Positions 1-8,000 of a stretch of 13,032 bases of DNA are shown piece after piece (the first letter of the stretch is position 1; each line of letters opens with the position of its first letter). The notes below the pieces were generated by a model. That model was not told the DNA's origin, ran no database searches, and saw only the letters and a list, made by a program, of their open reading frames with translations. The stretch is from SIG469 sp964541215 (GTDB taxonomy: Bacteria; Bacillota; Clostridia; Oscillospirales; Oscillospiraceae): NCBI GenBank assembly GCA_964541215.1, contig CAZIPP010000041.1, positions 1 through 13,032 on the forward strand, in the 5' to 3' direction. The position numbers were made by a program, and so were the translations under genes.

Positions 1-1265
1 GGAAGCTCCTCTTCTGGTATGCCCGGACCAAAGTCGCGTATCTTTATGGCAACGCAGCCGTCTTCCATGCCTATCTGGGCTGTGATGCGCCGACCTTCCT
101 TGCCGTGCTTGGCGGCGTTGTCCAGAATGTTCAGGAACACCTGTTTCAGTCTTGCGCCGTCGGCAGGGATGTTTGGTATCTCATCATCGTTATCCAGATA
201 TTCAAGCTCGATGTTCTCCTTGCGCAGCCTGCTGCCATACATGAACACCGTATCCTCAAACTCGCTGCGGATATCGCAGTCTTCGATGCTCAGCTTGAAC
301 CTGCCGTCCTGCATCCGTGAAAACTCCAGCAGCTCTTCAACCAGAGTTGTGAGCCGATGGGCTTCCTTCAGCATGATGCCGATGCCGCGCTTTGTCTCCT
401 CCGGGTCGGAAAAATCATCATACAGCAAAGTTTCGCCCCAACCGGAGATGGCTGTCAGCGGAGTGCGCAGCTCGTGGGACACGGAGGTCACGAACTCGCT
501 CTGCGTCTTTTCCGCCTGATCTATGCGGATGGACATATTGTTGATGGTATCTGCCAGCTCGCCTATCTCGTCGTCAAATTCCTTTTCTATCTGAATACCG
601 TAGCTGCCCGCTGCTATGCGCTTGGCTGTTTCGGTTATCTGAGCCACCGGTCCGATTATGGAGCGGATGAAGTACAGATTTGAGAAGATAACGAACAGGA
701 TTATGACCAGACCCGCTGCCAGCGCGGCGGCAACGGCAAGGATTATATGCCGGTCTACGTTCCGCAGACTGGTGACATAGCGCATAACGCCTATTACGTC
801 GCCCGAGGAATATATCATGGGGCTTGACACCGCCATGATATGCTCACCGGTGGCAGGGTCATTGCCCATGAACACGCTTATCTGCTGAGTATCCATGGCT
901 CTTGTTATGTCCTCAGTCCCCGGGGATGTTCCCGCTGTAAGACCGTAGGAGGACACGATTATCCTGCCGTTGGAGTTGACAAACTGCAGCTCAAGAGTAT
1001 TCTTTTCATCGAAGTTTTCGATAAACTTGTAAGCGCTGAGATAATACTCATTGTAGCTCTGGTTCATATAGCTGGAAAAGAAGTCGCTGGCGGTTTTTGC
1101 CTTGGCTTCCAGACCAGTCTGGGCGGCGGAATAGTAATAGCTGGAAAAGACCATGGAAAACGCTGTCACTGCCAGCAGCACCACCAGAACAACGATGCTC
1201 ATGCAGTTTAGCAGCCATCTTTTCCTTATGCCCGTGGGCATAAAATTCTTTTTTACGCTCCCCAT
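1..1265 (-). CDS. Membrane sensor histidine kinase, 3' end cut by window start
   Basis: Sensor half of a two-component system: it should autophosphorylate on histidine with ATP and pass the phosphate to the response regulator encoded just upstream. I translated 421 codons from the minus strand; the frame is open to base 1. There is a basic N-terminus, a first membrane helix (about 18-40), an extracytoplasmic segment of about 130 residues that looks like a single Cache/PAS-like sensor, a second helix (about 174-199), HAMP, then the HisKA H-box VSHELRTPLT with phospho-acceptor His264. The ATPase domain shows the N-box NILDNAAKH and the G1 box DFGPGIP, and is cut just after it, so the G2 region is missing here. 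The chosen ATG overlaps the regulator's stop by 13 bp, suggesting translational coupling. A second in-frame ATG at 1241 would remove eight residues. The layout resembles WalK/PhoR-type kinases, but the signal is unknown. Confidence 0.93.
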   Translation of the reverse strand, partial: MGSVKKNFMPTGIRKRWLLNCMSIVVLVVLLAVTAFSMVFSSYYYSAAQTGLEAKAKTASDFFSSYMNQSYNEYYLSAYKFIENFDEKNTLELQFVNSNGRIIVSSYGLTAGTSPGTEDITRAMDTQQISVFMGNDPATGEHIMAVSSPMIYSSGDVIGVMRYVTSLRNVDRHIILAVAAALAAGLVIILFVIFSNLYFIRSIIGPVAQITETAKRIAAGSYGIQIEKEFDDEIGELADTINNMSIRIDQAEKTQSEFVTSVSHELRTPLTAISGWGETLLYDDFSDPEETKRGIGIMLKEAHRLTTLVEELLEFSRMQDGRFKLSIEDCDIRSEFEDTVFMYGSRLRKENIELEYLDNDDEIPNIPADGARLKQVFLNILDNAAKHGKEGRRITAQIGMEDGCVAIKIRDFGPGIPEEEL

Positions 1266-1939
1266 TTATAGCCAAAGCCCCATACGGTGGTGATGTAAAT
1301 GGGATTTGCGGTGTCGTCCTCTATCTTGATGCGCAGACGGCGGATATTGACGTCCACTATTTTCAGCTCGCCGCAGTAGTCTCTGCCCCAGACGTTTTGC
1401 AGCACGTCCTCACGGGACAAGGCTCTGCCGGGATTCTGCATAAACAGCTTCATAATGGCGTATTCCACCTGAGTGAGCTTGATGCGCTGACCGTTTTTCT
1501 CCAGAGTTCTGTTGCGGGTATTGAGCACGAAGGGTCCCTGCTTGAGCTCGTTGGAGTCCTCGTTGATCTCTCCGCCGGTACGGCGGTACAGAGCGTCAAT
1601 ACGGGCGGTAAGCTCCGCGGGAGAGAAAGGCTTGGTAACATAGTCGTCCGCACCTGTCATAAGTCCGGTGACCTTGTCCATCTCCTGAGTTTTCGCGGTG
1701 AGCATGATAATGCCTATCTGGCTGTCGGTGGCGCGGATGGTGCGGCACACCTCAAAGCCGTCTATATCCGGCAGCATGATGTCCAGTATGGCGACCCTGA
1801 TATCGGGGTTCTGGCGCAGCTTTTCCAGCGCCTCCATACCTGTACCGGCTTCGATGGCTTCATAGCCCGCCCTTTTGAGATTGATGACAACAAAGCTTCT
1901 GATGCTGACTTCGTCTTCCAGTATCAGTACCTTTTTCAT
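1253..1939 (-). CDS. OmpR/PhoB-family response regulator
   Basis: DNA-binding response regulator of 228 residues, partner of the overlapping histidine kinase. The receiver domain (1-115) has the acidic pair E8/D9, phospho-acceptor Asp53 in ILDIMLPDIDG, the switch Thr81 (MLTAK) and Lys103 (VTKPF). The C-terminal half is a winged helix: LTQVEYAIMKLF, the segment VDVNIRRLRIKIE as recognition helix, and the wing ending ITTVWGFGYKW. I chose the ATG at 1939 (MKKVLILEDE) and not the in-frame ATG at 1957: an AAAGGA ribosome site lies about 9 bases upstream of 1939, whereas 1957 has none and would add an atypical MKGITP tail. No convincing promoter was found in the 180-bp upstream spacer, which holds a dispersed repeat. 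Readthrough from the lipoprotein gene is possible. Target genes are unknown. Confidence 0.95.
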   Translation of the reverse strand: MKKVLILEDEVSIRSFVVINLKRAGYEAIEAGTGMEALEKLRQNPDIRVAILDIMLPDIDGFEVCRTIRATDSQIGIIMLTAKTQEMDKVTGLMTGADDYVTKPFSPAELTARIDALYRRTGGEINEDSNELKQGPFVLNTRNRTLEKNGQRIKLTQVEYAIMKLFMQNPGRALSREDVLQNVWGRDYCGELKIVDVNIRRLRIKIEDDTANPIYITTVWGFGYKWGA

Positions 1940-1997
1940 TGGCGTAATTCCTTTCATGTATGTTAACAGTGTTTGATTAATGACTATGCGGTATCCC

Positions 1998-2114
1998 GGG
2001 CGGCGGGAGCAAGCCCCCGCCCTGCACGGCTCTCCGTTCCTCAGAATGACAGAAGAGAGATCGCGTAACTAAGATGGGGATTTCTCAGCTGCTTTGCGGC
2101 TATCGAAATGACAG
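1998..2114. repeat. Composite dispersed intergenic repeat with hairpins
   Basis: Most of the spacer between the lipoprotein and response regulator genes is repeat-like. At 1998-2022 GGGCGG-C-GGG pairs with CCC-CCGCCC around a six-base loop, a GC-rich stem with one bulge. At 2030-2059 a segment bounded by CTCT and AGAG contains TCAGAATGACAG. At 2079-2114 a second unit begins GATTTCTCAGC and ends with TCGAAATGACAG; its ends pair as ATTTC/GAAAT and AGC/GCT. Read on the minus strand the two units start CTGTCATTTCGA and CTGTCATTCTGA, which I recognise as a style of short interspersed repeat seen in many bacterial genomes, including gut Firmicutes. No T-tract follows the GC-rich stem, so it is not a canonical terminator. 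The repeat begins six bases past the lipoprotein stop codon. Confidence 0.6.
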
Positions 2115-2119
2115 CTGAA

Positions 2120-3463
2120 TTATACTTCACCGGTGTTCCATTCCGTTCTTATGGGCTTGAATCCGGCGATTATTTCTTCCATTGTGATCATGGCGCTCCA
2201 GCTGTCTGCGCCGGGAGCTATCTCAGCGCAGTAGATGACCTCGCCCTTGTTGTACAGCACGAAGCGGTCGCCCTTCTCTGCCAGCTGCTGACGGTCATCC
2301 CCGGTGAGGGAATAGATCGTAAACAATGCCTGGGGCGAATCTTCACCGTTGTAGCGGTAGAAGGTCAGCGCTTTGCCTTCGCTGCTGTCGGTTCGGGAAA
2401 CGGAGATGTTCCCTTCCCACTGTTCGGGTATTTTGAAATACCAGCTTTCGGAATAGTTATGATATGTGGTCAGCTTTTTGATAAACTGACCGTCAATGGT
2501 CTGGCTGTACCAGCTGATGGTGTAATACGTTTCGGAAGTCCCCTGCATCACGTGCATCTGCACCGGACGCGGCAGCTCCACAACGCCGTCGCTGTCTGCG
2601 TCAGTGGGATAGATGATATAGCTTCTGGTAGCCTGAAGGCTCACTTCCGCGCCTTCCGGTATGGCTACGTTAACAAGCTCCTTGTTTCTGACGGCGAAAA
2701 CGTCTGTTATAAGACCCGTGGACTGGTAAGTTCCGGACACGAACACGGCAGGGATGCCGCCTTCAATATAGCTGCTGCTCTTGATGCGCTTTATGCTCTC
2801 CATACCCAGCGACAGGCTGGCTGTATTGATAAGCTTGAACTCACCGTCGCGGTAGTCGTAAAAATCGGCGGTTCCGGCAGTCTCGGCAGAATCCAGCTTA
2901 AAAAGCAGCATTTCCACTGAGCCGTCGCCGTCCAGATCGGAGGTCTTGTATTCCATGTAGCTTCCCGCTGTCAAAAGTGACAGGGAAAATCCGTCGGACA
3001 CATCATAGACCGCCACATATTGCAAAACCTGATCGCTCATCTGGAAACCGAGTATTATCTCCAGCACACCGTCGCCGTCTACATCGGCATACTCAACGCA
3101 GTCGAAGGCTGCGCCGTCGCCCGATATCTCCGCTGCCTGAGCGAACTGCCCTTCCATATCCTTGCTGAGCAGGTAAACTCTAAGGGGCTTTTCGCCGGAT
3201 ACGGTCATAAACGCCAGCGCTTCCTGAACGCTGTCGCCATTGAGATCCACCAGCTGCACCGCCTGACGGTTGCTGCCGGAAACAGGTCCCGCGTACTGGG
3301 CGCCGTCTGCCAGAAGAACGTCTATGCAGCTTTGCAGATCGATATAGTCATCGGGCGCTTTCGGCAGACGGTAAAGACCGTCTCCGCTTTCGGCAAAGCA
3401 GCCCGAAAGACACAGGCTCAGAAGGACGGCAAGTATGAAAATAGGGATAAAACGGCGTTTCAA
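2120..3463 (-). CDS. Lipoprotein with four calcium-loop (FG-GAP/VCBS-like) repeats
   Basis: Predicted exported lipoprotein of 447 residues, function unknown. The N-terminus has KRR, a hydrophobic core and a lipobox LSGC, so Cys22 would be lipidated and the protein held on the outer face of the membrane. Four DxDxDG-like loops, DLNGDSVQE (73-81), DVDGDGVLE (128-135), DLDGDGSVE (177-184) and DADSDGVVE (288-296), match the calcium-binding loops of FG-GAP/VCBS beta-propeller repeats. The region after 300 is not recognised. The start codon is TTG, chosen because AAAGGAGG lies about 9 bases upstream and the signal peptide begins right there. The gene has its own promoter-like sequence, and the next genes on the same strand are a two-component pair. 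A role in ligand or surface sensing is inference only. Confidence 0.85.
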   Translation of the reverse strand: MKRRFIPIFILAVLLSLCLSGCFAESGDGLYRLPKAPDDYIDLQSCIDVLLADGAQYAGPVSGSNRQAVQLVDLNGDSVQEALAFMTVSGEKPLRVYLLSKDMEGQFAQAAEISGDGAAFDCVEYADVDGDGVLEIILGFQMSDQVLQYVAVYDVSDGFSLSLLTAGSYMEYKTSDLDGDGSVEMLLFKLDSAETAGTADFYDYRDGEFKLINTASLSLGMESIKRIKSSSYIEGGIPAVFVSGTYQSTGLITDVFAVRNKELVNVAIPEGAEVSLQATRSYIIYPTDADSDGVVELPRPVQMHVMQGTSETYYTISWYSQTIDGQFIKKLTTYHNYSESWYFKIPEQWEGNISVSRTDSSEGKALTFYRYNGEDSPQALFTIYSLTGDDRQQLAEKGDRFVLYNKGEVIYCAEIAPGADSWSAMITMEEIIAGFKPIRTEWNTGEV

Positions 3464-3497
3464 GATATCCGTCCTCCTTTCGATTTTCCAACAATAT

Positions 3498-3526
3498 ATT
3501 GTAGCACATTATGCTGCATTGCGCAA
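3498..3526 (-). promoter_or_regulatory. Sigma-A-like promoter of the lipoprotein gene
   Basis: On the minus strand TTGCGC (3521-3526) and TACAAT (3498-3503) are separated by 17 bases, and TGC directly before the -10 makes it an extended -10. A perfect 12-base palindrome, ACAATATATTGT (3491-3502), overlaps the -10 and could be an operator. The ribosome site AAAGGAGG and the TTG start follow. Confidence 0.55.
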
Positions 3527-3530
3527 CATA
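3510..3530 (-). other. Hairpin at the dnaE 3' end
   Basis: The minus-strand RNA can form an 8-bp stem, TATGTTGC with GCAGCATA (one G-U pair), around the loop GCAAT. It starts 20 bases past the dnaE stop and overlaps the -35 element of the next gene. No T-tract follows, so it is not a canonical terminator. It may be a 3' end stabiliser, or chance. Confidence 0.35.
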
Positions 3531-3549
3531 GCGGGCAATACGCAATTAA

Positions 3550-6500
3550 TTATTTTACGACAACGTTATCCTCGCCGAGCCGCTGCTTCAGCTCCTGCAC
3601 CAGCGCGTCGTGGATATTGCAGGCTGTACCCAGCTGCTTGCCGGTGGAGGCGATATACAGCACAGCCTTTTCCGTGCCGGGGAACATATTTATGGTAGCT
3701 TTGACCTTGCGGAAAACCTCGTCATCGTCTCTTTGCAGCTTAACAAAGAGCTTTCTTGCCCCATTGGTCTTCTGCGTCGGCACAGATGTGAGCTGGCTCA
3801 GCGGCAGCACCCTGGACGCCAGCATCTGGGGGTCCTTTTCATCGCGGACGGATATCTTGCCGCTTATAAGAACGGGACTGCCTGCCACGATATATGTGCC
3901 GTCAGCCTCCAGAGTTCTGGCAAAGCAAAGCACCTCCATAGACGCGGTATCATCTTCCAGCGTTACATATGCCATAAGGCTGTTGTTCTTGGTCATCTTG
4001 GTTTTTACGGCTGCGATCATACCCGCCACGGAAACGGTGGTACCGTCTTTGTATACTATGGGACCTTCGGCGCCCGCGTAATCTGCCATGATGGCGGATA
4101 TGGTGGCTGCTCCCGAATGCTTCAGCACGTCCCTGTATTCGTCCAGCGGATGACCGGACATATAAAGACCGGTGGTCTCCTTTTCCAGAGTCATCAGTTC
4201 CCGGGCGCTCAGCTCGGGTATATCAGGCATGGTTATGGTGCCGAGAGCGGTCTCCTGCTCGTCCATGATGTCGAAAAAGCCCATCTGCCCTTCAAGATTC
4301 TTCTTTCTGATACTCGCCACATCATCCATTGCCTTTTCATAGACCCTGAGCAGCTGGGAGCGCTTATGCCCGAAGCAGTCGAAGGCTCCGCATTTTATCA
4401 GGCTTTCCACGGCGCGCTTGTTCATATCGCCGCCGTACATTCGCTCGATAAAATCCTCAAAGCTTTTGAACCTTCCGCCCTGCTCCCGCTCCGTGACCAG
4501 CGCCTGAATAAGTCCGCGTCCGACGTTTTTGACCGCCGCCATGCCAAAACGGATGGCATCACCGCTGACGGTGAAGTCTACTCCCGATTCGTTCACGTCC
4601 GGAGGCAGTACCTGTATGCCCATGTCCTTGCATTCGCTGATGTATTCGGCGATCTTTGATGTGCTGTCCAGCAGCGAGGTCATCAGCGCCGCCATATACT
4701 GGCGGGGCCAGTGGCATTTGAGATAAGCCGTTTCATAGGCTACGATGGCATAGCATACCGCGTGGGATTTGTTGAAAGCGTAGTTTGCAAAATCCAGTAT
4801 CTCGTCGTAAATGCTTTCCGCAACGGCTTTTTCCACTCCGTTTTGGGCAGCGCCCGCAACGAAGTTTTCACGCTCTGCCAGTATGACCGCCTGCTTTTTC
4901 TTGCTCATGGCGCGGCGCACGTTATCTGCCGCGCCTCGGGAGAATCCGCCCATCTTGCGCAGTATCTCTATGACCTGTTCCTGATACACGATGCAGCCAT
5001 AGGTGTAGCCCAGTATATCTTTAAGCATCGGGTGCTTGTAGCTCACTTTTGAGGGGTCGTTTTTGCTGGCGGTGAATTTGGGTATGGAATCCATGGGACC
5101 GGGACGGTACAGCGCAACGATAGCCGTAAGGTCCTCGATGCTTCTTGCCCGGAAGCTGACGCACAGGTTTGTCATGCCGGCAGATTCCATCTGGAACACA
5201 CCGGAAGTCCGCCCCTCTGCCAGCATTTTAAAGGTGGCTTCATCGTCGTCCGGTACATTTTTGATATTGAAATCAGGCTCTGTCTCACGGATGCTCTTTT
5301 GAGCATCGTCTATTACCGTAAGGTTGCGAAGTCCCAGAAAGTCCATCTTCAAAAGACCAAGCTCTTCAAGCGTGGTCATGGGATACTGGGTAACAACGGA
5401 GTCCTCGTTTTTTGAAAGCGGCACATAGTTGTGTACCGGCAGCTTCGTTATTACCACGCCTGCCGCGTGGGTGGAAGCGTGGCGCGGCATACCTTCCAGA
5501 GATTTCGCCACATTGATGAGCTTTCTGACACGCTCATCGCTTTCGTACATCTCCTTCAGCTGGGGTGAAGCGGAAAGCGCGCTTTCAAGAGTGATGTGCA
5601 GCGTTGCGGGCACAGCCTTTGCCACCACGTCGCATTCGGCGTAGGTGTAGTTCAAGGCTCGTCCCACATCGCGGATGGCGTTTCTGGCCGCCATGGTTCC
5701 GAAGGTAACGATCTGAGCCACATGATCGGAACCGTATTTGCGGCACACATAGTCGATTACCTCCTGACGCCGCCTGACGCAGAAGTCGATATCAAAGTCG
5801 GGCATGCTGACGCGCTCGGGGTTGAGGAAGCGTTCAAACAGCAGGTCGTATTTCATGGGGTCGGCGTCGGTTATCTCAAGGCAGTAAGCCGCCATGGAAC
5901 CCGCGCCCGAGCCTCTGCCGGGACCTACCGGGATATCCTGACTTTTCGCAAAGGCGATAAAGTCGGAAACGATAAGGAAGTAGTCCACGAATCCCATCTT
6001 CTGTATCATGCCCAACTCCATTTCCAGTCGGTCATGGTAGCCCTCCGGGTCGGCGGGATAGCGCTTTTTGTAGCCCTGCTCACACAGGTCGATGAGATAT
6101 TCTGTGGCTTCTCTGCCCTCGGGCAGCTTGAATTCAGGCAGATGATAGTGACCGAATTCAAAGTCCATATTGCACATTTCGGCTATCTTCGCCGTATTTT
6201 CAATGGCTTCGGGGCAGTTGGGGAAAAGCTCCCGCATCTGCTGTTCGGATTTAACGTAAAACTCCTCGGTCTCGAAGCGCATCCTGTTTTCGTCTTCAAC
6301 GGTCTTGCCTGTCTGGATACACATGAGAACGTCCTGAGCATAGGCGTCCTCTTTTGTAAGATAATGGCAGTCGTTGGTGGCGACCAGTGGTATGCCTGTC
6401 TCGTCGCTTATTCTGATAAGGGCAGAGTTGACCTCCCGCTGACTGGCAAGCCCATGATCCTGCAATTCCAGATAATAGTTGCCTCTTCCGAAAAGGGCAT

Positions 6501-6984
6501 CGTATTCAATGGCTGTTGCCCTGGCTTTATCGTAGCTGCCCGCCATGATGAGCTTTGGCAGCTCACCGCCAAGGCAGGCTGAAAGGCAGACGAGCCCTTC
6601 GTGATACTGCCGCAGCAGCTCCATATCGATACGGGGCTTCTGGTAAAATCCCTCGGTAAACGCCATGGACACCATGTACGACAGGTTTCGGTAACCTGTC
6701 TCGTTTTTGCACAGCAGCACAAGGTGACGGGGCTCGCCGTCGGTGGTGCGTCCTCTGTCGTGGCGGCTGCCGGGAGCAACATAGACCTCGCAGCCGATGA
6801 TGGGCTTGATGCCCTCGGCTTTGCAGGCACGGTAAAAATCAACGCAGCCATACATAACGCCGTGGTCGGTGATGGCTATGGCGGTCTGCCCCAGCTCTTT
6901 CAAACGAGGTACGAGCCCGCTTATACGGCAGGCGCCGTCCAGCAGGCTGAATTCGGTATGGACATGAAGGTGGACAAAGGACAT
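3550..6984 (-). CDS. dnaE: DNA polymerase III alpha subunit
   Basis: DnaE-type replicative DNA polymerase, 1144 residues, close to the usual length. The N-terminal PHP domain (1 to about 210) opens with HLHVHTEFSLLDGA. By alignment from memory to M. tuberculosis DnaE1, it keeps all nine metal ligands: H7, H9, D16, H41, E66, H87, C137, D205 and H207. The polymerase core has GPGRGSGAGS (354-363), the catalytic pair D398/D400 in MPDFDIDF, and the third Asp548 in KMDFLGLRNL. A helix-hairpin-helix region follows (about 790-880, starting near PPDVNESGVDF), then an OB-fold (about 980-1065, VSVAGMIAAVKTK). The ATG is the last codon before the assembly gap; MSFVHLHVHTE is a typical DnaE start, but the ribosome site is hidden. 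It is the last gene of the hprK-whiA cluster. An open frame joining it to WhiA is an artefact of the Ns. Confidence 0.97.
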   Translation of the reverse strand: MSFVHLHVHTEFSLLDGACRISGLVPRLKELGQTAIAITDHGVMYGCVDFYRACKAEGIKPIIGCEVYVAPGSRHDRGRTTDGEPRHLVLLCKNETGYRNLSYMVSMAFTEGFYQKPRIDMELLRQYHEGLVCLSACLGGELPKLIMAGSYDKARATAIEYDALFGRGNYYLELQDHGLASQREVNSALIRISDETGIPLVATNDCHYLTKEDAYAQDVLMCIQTGKTVEDENRMRFETEEFYVKSEQQMRELFPNCPEAIENTAKIAEMCNMDFEFGHYHLPEFKLPEGREATEYLIDLCEQGYKKRYPADPEGYHDRLEMELGMIQKMGFVDYFLIVSDFIAFAKSQDIPVGPGRGSGAGSMAAYCLEITDADPMKYDLLFERFLNPERVSMPDFDIDFCVRRRQEVIDYVCRKYGSDHVAQIVTFGTMAARNAIRDVGRALNYTYAECDVVAKAVPATLHITLESALSASPQLKEMYESDERVRKLINVAKSLEGMPRHASTHAAGVVITKLPVHNYVPLSKNEDSVVTQYPMTTLEELGLLKMDFLGLRNLTVIDDAQKSIRETEPDFNIKNVPDDDEATFKMLAEGRTSGVFQMESAGMTNLCVSFRARSIEDLTAIVALYRPGPMDSIPKFTASKNDPSKVSYKHPMLKDILGYTYGCIVYQEQVIEILRKMGGFSRGAADNVRRAMSKKKQAVILAERENFVAGAAQNGVEKAVAESIYDEILDFANYAFNKSHAVCYAIVAYETAYLKCHWPRQYMAALMTSLLDSTSKIAEYISECKDMGIQVLPPDVNESGVDFTVSGDAIRFGMAAVKNVGRGLIQALVTEREQGGRFKSFEDFIERMYGGDMNKRAVESLIKCGAFDCFGHKRSQLLRVYEKAMDDVASIRKKNLEGQMGFFDIMDEQETALGTITMPDIPELSARELMTLEKETTGLYMSGHPLDEYRDVLKHSGAATISAIMADYAGAEGPIVYKDGTTVSVAGMIAAVKTKMTKNNSLMAYVTLEDDTASMEVLCFARTLEADGTYIVAGSPVLISGKISVRDEKDPQMLASRVLPLSQLTSVPTQKTNGARKLFVKLQRDDDEVFRKVKATINMFPGTEKAVLYIASTGKQLGTACNIHDALVQELKQRLGEDNVVVK

Positions 6985-7084
6985 NNNNNNNNNNNNNNNN
7001 NNNNNNNNNNNNNNNNNNNNNNNNNNNNNNNNNNNNNNNNNNNNNNNNNNNNNNNNNNNNNNNNNNNNNNNNNNNNNNNNNNNN
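6985..7084. other. Assembly gap of 100 Ns
   Basis: Exactly 100 undetermined bases lie between the last readable whiA codon and the dnaE start codon. The round number suggests a placeholder, so the true length is unknown. The missing sequence must contain the whiA stop and the dnaE ribosome site, and may contain a whole small gene. Confidence 0.99.
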
Positions 7085-7980
7085 ATCTCCTCCGCCATCT
7101 GGACTATCTTCCTCAGCCGATGGTTCAGGGCAGATTTTGTTATGGGCGGGTCTGCCAGAGAAGCCAGCTCCGCCAAAGACGCTTCGGGGTTTGCCATACG
7201 CAGCAGCGCCGTTTCATAAAGCTTTTCAGGCAGGATATCCAGGCCCATGGTCTTGTGAATCCTGCTGATGGCCTGCATGTGCTCGGCTGACGCGGCAATG
7301 GCCTTGTCTATATTGGCGGTCTCGCAGTTTACACGGCGGTTGACGTCGTTGATAAGCTCCTTTTCCACCTTGGCAGACATTATCTTCATAGACCCCACCG
7401 GAGCGCCGATAAGGGTAAGTATATCTTCGATATAGTCGCTTTGCTTGAAATAGGTTATGCGGCTGCCTGCGCGCTCGGTCTCCTTGGGCTCGAAGCCCAT
7501 TTCAAGCAGCAGTGAAAACAGCTCGCCGCTGACGCTTCTGTGGCTTGTAACAAGCTCCAGATGGTACCGCTTTTCAGGGTCGGTAACGGAACCGCCAGCC
7601 AGAAAAACGCCCCGCAGGAAGGACACCCTGCAGCATTCCTCTTCCAGCATGGCAAGGTTGATGTGGTGAGCCACATTGGTGTCCCAGCTATAGCCAAAAG
7701 CCCGCAGGATGATCTCTGTTTTTTGGCTGTCGGTAACGGAAACTATGAGCTTGCCGCCCTTTTTCTCATCGGGCAGTACGTCCGGCTCCAGATCAAAAGC
7801 CTTTTTCATAAGCTTTGGCAGCCGCTGTGCAAAAGCATGGTTTTCTGTTATTATCTTTATCTCGCCGGAGGAAAAGGTGTTGCCATACAGGAACGCTCCG
7901 TAGCATTCGGCAAGGGCACAGCACTTTTTATTTATGTTCACCCGGCACAGTTCGTCTTTAACTTCCGATGAAAATGACAT
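7085..7980 (-). CDS. whiA: WhiA-family DNA-binding protein, 3' end lost in the gap
   Basis: WhiA pairs a LAGLIDADG homing-endonuclease-like fold, without nuclease activity, with a C-terminal helix-turn-helix. In actinobacteria it activates sporulation-division genes; in Firmicutes it affects chromosome segregation and division. Here 298 residues are readable. The N-terminus is typical (MSFSSEVKDEL), the LAGLIDADG-like core has FLRGVFLAGGSVTDPEK (121-137) followed by YHLEL, and the C-terminal HTH shows NPEASLAELASLADPPITK and SALNHRLRKI. The family is usually about 310 residues, so only some ten residues and the stop should be missing. The ATG at 7980 has GGAGG seven bases upstream; the in-frame ATG at 8004 would overlap yvcK and lacks such a site. 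The gene starts 20 bp after the yvcK stop, the classical neighbour order. Confidence 0.96.
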
Positions 7981-8000
7981 CAGGTCACCTCCGAGGGGAA

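Noticed and set aside
1048..1275. Minus-strand 75-codon ORF at the start of the kinase gene
   Set aside because: It is out of frame with the kinase. The kinase frame gives a proper membrane helix and continues to the H-box.
1998..2022. Rho-independent terminator after the lipoprotein gene
   Set aside because: The GC-rich stem is followed by GGGATACCG on the minus strand, with no T-tract.
3610..6582. Long plus-strand ORFs of 328-349 codons opposite dnaE
   Set aside because: They lie antisense to a clearly conserved polymerase, have no recognisable domains or ribosome sites, and are expected in GC-richer coding DNA.
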